From an uncultured Alphaproteobacteria bacterium (GTDB taxonomy: Bacteria > Pseudomonadota > Alphaproteobacteria > CAAHEQ01 > UBA3637): a DNA stretch of 64,000 nt. This document shows positions 49,663 to 55,092 of this stretch, piece after piece (the stretch's first letter is position 1; the number at the start of each line of letters is the position of its first letter). Made by a program: the position numbers and the translations under genes. The notes beneath the pieces were generated by a model. It saw only the letters and a list, made by a program, of their open reading frames with translations, was not told the origin of the DNA and did no database searches. The stretch lies in assembly GCA_944391565.1 (NCBI GenBank), contig CALXUB010000009.1, forward strand, positions 1 through 64,000, given 5' to 3'.

Positions 49663-50491
49663 ACACCGGCTGCCGTTTTTGGGATCTCCTTTTGAAGAAC
49701 AATAACAATAGCTTTCAATAACGGTTCCATCTTCGGTTAACTCGATATCACAATATTGACTGTCATTGACATATGTTTTCTTTAAATATTGAAGAAAAGT
49801 CTTATGAGAACTGTTAACCGAATAAGAAAGAAATTCTCTTTCAACTGCACAATAAAAACTACCGCCATTTTGACGAATTGAATAACTATAGTTATCTTTG
49901 TCATCATGACCCGAACTAAAGGCTTGATAATAGTCTTCTGTTGTTTCATATCCGCCACAACAAGAGCCGTTTGCGGCCCCAACGAGTGTGAAATTTGTTT
50001 TGGTTGTCAGTCCATCTTCTTTGCAATAATCAGGGTCATCAGCAGGATTACAGACAAAATCATCTATAATGATAGAAACATCCTCTTTTGTTTCGCAGCA
50101 GGCATAGGCGGTTTCGGATTGCCCGTTGATGTAGTCGGTGACAATCTGATGCGTTGCCGTGGTGCAACATTGGGCAGCGGAGCCGTTCCAGTAGGCCGTT
50201 TGCCCCTCCGGACAACAATGGTTGAGGTTTTCTTTTCCTTGAACTATGCTGACTTCATATCCGGTTGTGCAGCATGCGTAAGAAGTGTCTTCAGTGTCTT
50301 TGATGTAGACTTTGCCGTCACAACAAACGCCTTTTTCCCCGTCCCAATAGGCGGACTCATGTTCTTGACAGACCATGTACATTTTTCTTTGAATGATTTT
50401 AGCTTGGACGGGAAGAGAAAAACAGAGGCAGATGGTTAGGTTAACGAGGAGAACAGGGGGGGGGGGGGGGCAATTTGGTTAAAGTGAACAA
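49660..50491 (-). CDS. Secreted Cys-rich protein with out-of-frame signal peptide at a C15 tract (phase-variable candidate)
   Basis: The frame from ATG 50382 gives 240 residues with many cysteines in CC pairs (GVCCDGK, YACCTTG, NHCCPEG, YACCETK, GSCCGGY) in four loosely repeated units. Upstream of that ATG the same frame continues without stops to 50456 and encodes a clear signal-peptide core and cleavage site (VLLVNLTICLCFSLPVQA). It then runs into 15 consecutive C's (coding strand), before which this frame is closed by TAA. With 14 or 17 C's a TTG at 50491, placed 7 bases after GGAAGGGG, would read MFTLTKL then prolines into the signal core. With 13 or 16, an upstream ATG would read through. 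As sequenced the signal peptide has no start, so the gene appears OFF. Confidence 0.7.
50456..50470 (-). repeat. Homopolymeric C15 tract (G15 on the plus strand)
   Basis: Fifteen identical bases between a ribosome site and the signal-peptide hydrophobic core of the Cys-rich gene. By far the longest G/C run in the window and prone to slipped-strand change. Confidence 0.95.
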
Positions 50492-50607
50492 GAATAAACC
50501 CCTTCCATGTGTTCCGAGGGTAAGAAAGCAGATTGGCCATTTGTTTGTCCATCATTATTTTTTGACAAGAGAATTTATATTGAAGTGGGTGTATTGTTTT
50601 TTGTTTT

Positions 50608-50660
50608 AGCCCGCCCCCTGCGCCCCCCTGAATTTCAGGGGGCGGGCTTGTTTTAAGATA
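50608..50660. repeat. GC-rich three-arm hairpin, copy A
   Basis: Perfect 13-bp stem: AGCCCGCCCCCTG (608-620) with CAGGGGGCGGGCT (636-648). A second CCCCCTG arm (624-630) competes for the same partner. It is followed by TTGTTTTAAGATAAAT. Confidence 0.75.
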
Positions 50661-50679
50661 AATAGTCAAATTCATAGCG

Positions 50680-50750
50680 AAAAAGGGCCTTTTTGGTTTG
50701 AGTTCGGGGGCTGCAAAAAGGCCCTTTTTTATCAAGAAAAGCTTTTTATT
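50680..50750. repeat. Long AT/GC hairpin repeat, copy 1
   Basis: AAAAAGGGCCTTTTT (680-694) pairs with AAAAAGGCCCTTTTT (715-729) over 15 bp, then T's and a small AAAAGCTTTTT palindrome. Similar over about 70 bases to 51069-51137. Confidence 0.75.
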
Positions 50751-50776
50751 TAACAGAATAGCCGGGGGCCCCTTGG

Positions 50777-50796
50777 AATTTCAGGGGGCGGGCTTG
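50777..50796 (+). repeat. Exact 20-bp repeat of the right arm of copy A
   Basis: Identical to 50631-50650. The left arm here is degraded, so this looks like a decayed copy. Confidence 0.8.
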
Positions 50797-50873
50797 GGAT
50801 GACACTCCAACTTAAAAAAGCCCAAGTAAGGGATGAATTATTTTAATTTTTCTTATCAGTTTTTTGTGTTTTT

Positions 50874-50931
50874 GCGCGCTTCCTGCCCGCGCTCCTGAAA
50901 AAACAGGAAGCGCGCTTGTTTTAAAATAAAT
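50874..50931. repeat. GC-rich three-arm hairpin, copy B with different stem sequence
   Basis: Perfect 12-bp stem: GCGCGCTTCCTG (874-885) with CAGGAAGCGCGC (904-915). A duplicated TCCTG arm lies at 893-897. Followed by TTGTTTTAAAATAAAT, as in copy A. The stem bases differ from A but pairing is kept. Confidence 0.75.
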
Positions 50932-50960
50932 TAAATAAAGGAAGGTTTGAATATGAAGAA

Positions 50961-50998
50961 AGGCCGCCCGCGAAATTTTCGCGGTGCGCGGGCGGCCT
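50961..50998. repeat. GC-rich three-arm hairpin, copy C
   Basis: Perfect 12-bp stem: AGGCCGCCCGCG (961-972) with CGCGGGCGGCCT (987-998). A nested palindrome CCGCGAAATTTTCGCGG (968-984) offers an alternative fold using the same left arm. Confidence 0.7.
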
Positions 50999-51068
50999 AT
51001 TATTTTGTTAGCTATGAAAAAGCCAAAATTGGATAAGCGGGTTCGATTAAAGAGGAAAGCATTTAATT

Positions 51069-51137
51069 AAAAGGGCCTTTTTGGATTGGCTTTTGGGACG
51101 GCAAAAAGGCTCTTTTTCTGACTAAAAGCTTTTTGTT
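51069..51137. repeat. Long AT/GC hairpin repeat, copy 2
   Basis: AAAAGGGCCTTTTT (069-082) pairs with AAAAAGGCTCTTTTT (103-117); the one base change is tolerated as a wobble pair. It ends with the same AAAAGCTTTTT element as copy 1. Confidence 0.75.
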
Positions 51138-51267
51138 TTTTTGGATTGGTTAAAATATTTTAGCTTATTTTGCTAAAAACTGCCATATCGCTTGTTTTTT
51201 CAAATTAACGATTTTTTTATTTCTTTATGTTATCTTAAATAATGAAGCAAAATTCAGGGAGGAAAAA

Positions 51268-51453
51268 ATGTGTGCAGTTCATTTAAAAAACGAAGAGCGC
51301 CAAGTTTGTGAAGTTTGGACACGGGTTATGGGATATTTCAGACCTGTTAATCATTTTAATAAAGGAAAGCAAAGCGAATATGCTGAACGCGTCTGCTTCA
51401 GCGAGCATAAAGCCGTTCATGCTTCTAAAATAACCCCCAAAAAAGTGGCATAA
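51268..51453 (+). CDS. NrdD C-terminal-tail-like mini-protein
   Basis: 61 residues with a strong CAGGGAGG ribosome site. The core CEVWTRVMGYFRPVNHFNKG followed by KQSEYAERVCF matches the region just before the glycyl-radical end of anaerobic ribonucleotide reductase NrdD (V-W-x-R-V-x-G-Y-x-R-P-V-x-x-x-N-x-G-K-x-x-E). The NrdD zinc-site CxxC pairs and the glycyl-radical loop are absent. Small stand-alone proteins of this kind occur in other genomes; their function is unknown to me. No nrdD or nrdG is in the window. A shared terminator follows. Confidence 0.75.
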   Translation: MCAVHLKNEERQVCEVWTRVMGYFRPVNHFNKGKQSEYAERVCFSEHKAVHASKITPKKVA

Positions 51454-51458
51454 AGGGA

Positions 51459-51486
51459 AAAAGGACCTATTTTTTAGGTCCTTTAA
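51459..51486. terminator. Bidirectional terminator
   Basis: AAAGGACCTA, loop of T's, TAGGTCCTTT; serves both the mini-protein gene and the convergent XRE gene, whose TAG stop lies inside it. Confidence 0.85.
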
Positions 51487-51835
51487 TTTTCATCATTGTG
51501 TGAATGTTTTCAATGATGAGGTCTATAAAATCCTCATCATACATCAACAGCTGACGCGCCAGATTTTCAACTTTGCGACGGACATTTTTATCGCGCGGGA
51601 ATTGTTCCGGAAAGGAGAAAAAATCTTCCAACGGAATATCCAATGCTAATGCCATGCGACACAAGGTCTCAATTTTCGGCGAGGTTTTACCACACTCAAT
51701 CCCGGAGACGGTGTTAAGAGTCACATCCATTTCCGTGGCGAGATCCAATTGGCTCATCCCATTCATCTTCCTAAGCTCCCGAATGCGATTTCCCAATACT
51801 TTGCTAAAGTTTTCTTTTGTCATGTTATTTATCAT
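51467..51835 (-). CDS. XRE-family transcriptional regulator
   Basis: 122 residues. The N-terminal HTH_3 domain is clear: LGNRIRELRKMNGMSQLDLA, EMDVTLNTVSGIECGKTSPK, LCRMALALDIPLEDFFSFPE. The C-terminal 40 residues form a helical part that could dimerise (DEDFIDLIIENIHTMMKIKG). An alternative ATG at 51823 is possible; neither start has a good ribosome site. Single-gene unit between the mini-protein gene and rnhA; targets unknown. Confidence 0.88.
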   Translation of the reverse strand: MINNMTKENFSKVLGNRIRELRKMNGMSQLDLATEMDVTLNTVSGIECGKTSPKIETLCRMALALDIPLEDFFSFPEQFPRDKNVRRKVENLARQLLMYDEDFIDLIIENIHTMMKIKGPKK

Positions 51836-52068
51836 CTTATGTTATTTCTTTTCTTGAAACTTCTTATGCTTGTATTTTTAAAATATTTTTAAAAAATATT
51901 TACAATAAACTGCGCTTCATTTTAAAAACCATCCAATAAGATTAGGAATCTAAAATTCCCATCTTCCTTATATATTGATAGTTTTTATTTATGAGACAAG
52001 ATAAACCTTAGGTCATAATTGAAAAATATACCAATGTATATAATTTTTTTGATTTTTAGACTTGAAAG

Positions 52069-52086
52069 CCTGATAAAAATCAGGCA
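52069..52086. other. Hairpin immediately before the rnhA start
   Basis: GCCTGAT-AAAA-ATCAGGC ends 11 bases before the rnhA ATG, where a ribosome site would be expected; no Shine-Dalgarno is visible. Could limit translation or end an upstream RNA. Confidence 0.4.
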
Positions 52087-52097
52087 TCCTTCAAAAC

Positions 52098-52550
52098 ATG
52101 AAAAAAGTAGAGATTTATACAGACGGTGCTTGCAGCGGCAACCCGGGGCCTGGCGGTTGGGGTGTTCTCATGCGCTATAACGGCCGGGAAAAAGAAATGT
52201 CCGGTGGTGCTGTTGAAACAACAAACAATCAAATGGAGCTGACAGCCGTGATTGAGGCGCTTCAACAGTTGAAAGAGCCTGTCGACGCTACCATTTATAC
52301 GGACAGCACTTATGTTTTAAAGGGCTTTACACAGTGGCTTCCCGGCTGGATTAAAAATAACTGGAAGAACGCAGCCAAGAAACCTGTCGCCAATGTTGAT
52401 TTGTGGCAGGAACTTATCAGGGTCAGTCAGCCGCATCGATTGACCTGGGTATGGGTGAAAGGACACAACGGACATCCCGAAAATGAACGAGTTGATGCTT
52501 TGGCGCGCGGTTTTATTGAACAGCTTCAGTCAAAAGCTGCTTTGAAATAA
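52098..52550 (+). CDS. rnhA: Ribonuclease HI
   Basis: 150 residues. Catalytic carboxylates: IYTDGACSGNPGPGGWG (Asp), NNQMELTAVIEAL (Glu), YTDSTYVLKG (Asp), and NERVDALARG (Asp), plus the His in VKGHNGHPEN. Degrades RNA in RNA-DNA hybrids. No clear Shine-Dalgarno; a hairpin lies directly upstream. Convergent overlap of 25 bases with the DsbD-like gene. Confidence 0.97.
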   Translation: MKKVEIYTDGACSGNPGPGGWGVLMRYNGREKEMSGGAVETTNNQMELTAVIEALQQLKEPVDATIYTDSTYVLKGFTQWLPGWIKNNWKNAAKKPVANVDLWQELIRVSQPHRLTWVWVKGHNGHPENERVDALARGFIEQLQSKAALK

Positions 52551-54316
52551 TCGGTCAGTTGATAGGTCGACAGCGTCGGTTTTATCAAAAGCGGCCTGGA
52601 AAGTTTATCTCCCGTTAAAACAGCAAACGGAAATAACGGATGTTCCTCTGATAGGACCGCTTTTTGCGGAGTGAGCCTTCGAACCGCCAGCAAGCCTTGT
52701 TTTCGGAGTTCTTTTCCGGTGCTCAGTTGTGTTGCCGTTATGTCAAAAAGGGTACCTTTGATATGCCAAGGCGGGCTTATCAGTGTGATTTGGGCTTTGG
52801 CTTCAAGTGGATTTGTTTTGTCAGGAACTGCCGCATGATATACCAGACATAATAAAATTCCGGTCCATAAGACCGCGTTGAACAAAAGCACAAGCCTTTT
52901 CCAAAAAACTGGAAATTGACATGTCAACCTGCTCCAGCTGACGGCAAGTGAAGGAGCATAAGCAAAAAGTAAATAAGGCAGAGCGGCGACACAAGCCAAT
53001 TCCATAAATAACCAGCCATCTGCTTGCTGTGTCAACGGGTAAAGATAAGTCAGTGGTGCTACACAGGTTAAGGCAATAAATGAAAAAAACGTCAATCGAT
53101 GAAACCAGATGGCTGAGGCCACAAAAATCATGCCCATTGCCCAAGCCCAAAACATCGAATCGTAAAAATGTCCGTCTTGCAACTGATCAAAAAAGAGTTG
53201 AAAAAAACAACCGAAAGAAAGATAACATCCTGCGATAAAAAGACTTTTTCGACGTGCAGCGTATTCATTTTTAAAAGAAACATGCAATAAATACGCCATC
53301 AAAGGTGTCGTTAGAAAAAACAACAGAAACATCCCGGCTTTTTCCGGCGCAGGAAAAGAAACCGCTTGGGGTATCGGGGCTGTTCCCGGTTGTGGAAACA
53401 TCGTCTTTTCCATAATTTCCCGTCCGTTTAAAACCGTCACGGTGACGGGCTCCGATGAAATCCAGTTTTCCGGTAAAACAGTAATGACGGCCTGATTTTG
53501 ATTGATTTTTTTATCAATCAGTTGATAGAAAATCTGGTGTTGTTGGGTCAGCAAAACCTGAGGTTCTGTGACACTGTTGTCAAAATGAACTTCAATTTGA
53601 AGTTGCCCTTCAGGAGTTAGATAAAGGAGCATTTGTTCGTCCGAAGCTTGAGCAGGCACATACATCAACGATCTGCGAATATAGGCGCAATAGGGGGATG
53701 GATGGCTTTCGGCAGCCGGCAAAGTCAGTAAAACGGGTGTTTCAATGATCCGGCAGTCATTTTGAAAACAGGCTTCGAAGTTTGTGTCCACGATTACTTC
53801 AAGAGGCTTTTGAGCTTGATTTAATTCCAGGTAAAGCGGGAAAGAGGCGCTTCGCACGAATTGTTTGGGCGTTTGACCATCAAACGGCGGTAGTTTAGGA
53901 ATAAAAAAACGGGCATTTTTAATGAGCGGTGTTGGTCGGACGGATAAAAACGGCAGATGAACAGACCAGCCGTTTTTAATCTCCGTATCCAGGGTCAGCC
54001 ATAGCTGATTCGCCTCTGATATACCTGTTTGGCAAGAAAGAAGCCGAATGCGGCCGAACGGCGTTTGAACCCAAGGACCCGCTCCTTCCGCACCGGTCAC
54101 GGGACTGATAGATTTCTCATCAGCATAAAGCGCTGTTGTCCATGAAAGCGGTTGTGCATAAAGCTCTTCAGGAGAGGCTTTTTGTGCCGAGATAATTTGC
54201 AGTTTGGTGTTTTCGACAAACTCGGCGATGGAAATAATCGGCTCAGGCACTTGTTCTTCCTGTGCATACGTCCAGGAAGGAAGCAACAGCGCCAAAAATA
54301 ATAAAATCCATTTCAT
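52526..54316 (-). CDS. Polytopic membrane protein, possibly a degenerate DsbD/ScsB-like protein
   Basis: 596 residues. Signal peptide (LFLALLLPSWTYA), then a large periplasmic domain with NGWSVHLPFLSVRPTP and EACFQNDCRI, which recall the N-terminal DsbD/ScsB domain with its CxxxC pair. About eight membrane helices follow from residue 325. The helix where ScsB/DsbD carries a PCxxP cysteine reads FFLTTPLMAYLL, without cysteine, and the C-terminal region has no thioredoxin CxxC. If the relationship is right, the electron-transfer chain is broken after the first domain. Confidence in a membrane protein is high, in the family low. Confidence 0.5.
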   Translation of the reverse strand: MKWILLFLALLLPSWTYAQEEQVPEPIISIAEFVENTKLQIISAQKASPEELYAQPLSWTTALYADEKSISPVTGAEGAGPWVQTPFGRIRLLSCQTGISEANQLWLTLDTEIKNGWSVHLPFLSVRPTPLIKNARFFIPKLPPFDGQTPKQFVRSASFPLYLELNQAQKPLEVIVDTNFEACFQNDCRIIETPVLLTLPAAESHPSPYCAYIRRSLMYVPAQASDEQMLLYLTPEGQLQIEVHFDNSVTEPQVLLTQQHQIFYQLIDKKINQNQAVITVLPENWISSEPVTVTVLNGREIMEKTMFPQPGTAPIPQAVSFPAPEKAGMFLLFFLTTPLMAYLLHVSFKNEYAARRKSLFIAGCYLSFGCFFQLFFDQLQDGHFYDSMFWAWAMGMIFVASAIWFHRLTFFSFIALTCVAPLTYLYPLTQQADGWLFMELACVAALPYLLFAYAPSLAVSWSRLTCQFPVFWKRLVLLFNAVLWTGILLCLVYHAAVPDKTNPLEAKAQITLISPPWHIKGTLFDITATQLSTGKELRKQGLLAVRRLTPQKAVLSEEHPLFPFAVLTGDKLSRPLLIKPTLSTYQLTDYFKAAFD

Positions 54317-54417
54317 GAGCTCCAGTATACATAAAAAAGGTTGATTCTGTCAAAAAAATAAGTATTCTATAACGAAAGAAAGAGATTCTCTTTCTGAAAA
54401 TGTGTTAACGATCAAAT

Positions 54418-54430
54418 GGAGGCTACAATA
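54418..54430 (+). promoter_or_regulatory. infC: infC ribosome site with probable AUA start
   Basis: GGAGG (54418-54422) is followed after 5 bases by ATA (54428) in the infC frame. The only ATG (54416) overlaps this site and has no ribosome site of its own. IF3 genes typically use AUU-class starts for autoregulation, so AUA 54428 (or AUC 54434) is the likelier start. Confidence 0.6.
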
Positions 54431-54979
54431 GTTATCGAGAATAATAACGCTTTTGAACCGACAAGTGATGATGGTCCGAGAGCTAATGAAAAAATTTCTG
54501 TCCGGGAAGTGCGTTTAATTCTTTCCAACGGAAATAACGTGGGGGTTGTTTCTACGCGTGAGGCTTTGGCAAAAGCACGCGACGAAGGTTTGGATCTGGT
54601 TGAAATCTCACCGAATTCCACACCGCCCGTTTGCAAAATTTTGGATTTGGGAAAATACAAATACGAAATGCAAAAGCGTAAAAACGAAGCCAAGAAAAAG
54701 CAAAAAGTCGTTGAAGTCAAGGAACTGAAACTGACACCGATGATCGATACACACGATTACGAAGTAAAGCTGAAAAACGCAAAACGCTTTTTAACGGATG
54801 GCAATAAAGTAAAATTTACTTTAAAATTCCGTGGCCGTGAGCTGTCCTATCAAAATCAGGGATTGGATGTTTTAAACCGTATTAAGGCGGATTTGGCTGA
54901 GGTCGGTAAAGTAGAACAAGAGCCTAAGCTGGAGGGGAAAGCGATGGGCATGTTAATAGGCCCTGTTTCGTCTAAGTAG
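54428..54979 (+). CDS. infC: Translation initiation factor IF-3
   Basis: 183 residues from ATA 54428, or 187 from ATG 54416. N-terminal domain DGPRANEKISVREVRLI and REALAKARDEGLDLVEISP, a basic linker helix (KYEMQKRKNEAKKKQK), and C-terminal domain (HDYEVKLKNAKRFL, VKFTLKFRGRE, KAMGMLIGP). Binds 30S and checks initiator tRNA and start codon. Normally upstream of rpmI-rplT; here those genes are 6 kb away on the other strand, so IF3 is uncoupled from them. A terminator follows. Confidence 0.95.
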   Translation: MVIENNNAFEPTSDDGPRANEKISVREVRLILSNGNNVGVVSTREALAKARDEGLDLVEISPNSTPPVCKILDLGKYKYEMQKRKNEAKKKQKVVEVKELKLTPMIDTHDYEVKLKNAKRFLTDGNKVKFTLKFRGRELSYQNQGLDVLNRIKADLAEVGKVEQEPKLEGKAMGMLIGPVSSK

Positions 54980-54984
54980 TTCAA

Positions 54985-55020
54985 AATAAGCCTTCTTTTT
55001 TCGTAAAAGAAGGCTTATTT
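54985..55020 (+). terminator. Terminator after infC
   Basis: AAATAAGCCTTCTTTT pairs with AAAAGAAGGCTTATTT around a short loop; symmetric, so active in either direction. Confidence 0.85.
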
Positions 55021-55033
55021 ATATGAGATTTTA

Positions 55034-55062
55034 TTGACATAAACTTCAAAAAGCGGTATCAT
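55034..55062 (+). promoter_or_regulatory. Sigma-70 promoter of the coiled-coil gene
   Basis: Perfect TTGACA (55034-55039), 17-base spacer, TATCAT (55057-55062), 31 bases before the start codon. Confidence 0.65.
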
Positions 55063-55092
55063 AAAAAAAGGACATGAAATAAGGAGAGAAAC

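Larger units (their letters stand above)
50492..51267. other. Non-coding, hairpin-rich intergenic region
   Basis: About 775 bases with no convincing gene. It contains six strong inverted repeats in an otherwise AT-rich background: GC-rich hairpins at 50608-50648, 50761-50796 (degenerate), 50874-50915 and 50961-50998, and AAAAAGGGCCTTTTT-type hairpins at 50680-50729 and 51069-51117. The leader of the NrdD-tail mini-protein is at its right end. Confidence 0.8.

Noticed and set aside
50436-50735. Minus-strand 99-codon frame running through the hairpins and the C15 tract
   Set aside because: Its sequence is dictated by palindromes, composition is unlike a protein and its first start has no ribosome site. 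Its lower part is used only as one of the possible upstream frames for the Cys-rich gene.
50608-50998. Integron attC sites or CRISPR repeats
   Set aside because: No GTTRRRY/RYYYAAC core pairs and no cassette genes; spacing and sequence of the hairpins are not those of a CRISPR array.
51880-51905. TTAA-N7-TTAA match upstream of the XRE gene
   Set aside because: Lies in a pure A/T stretch where such matches are expected by chance.
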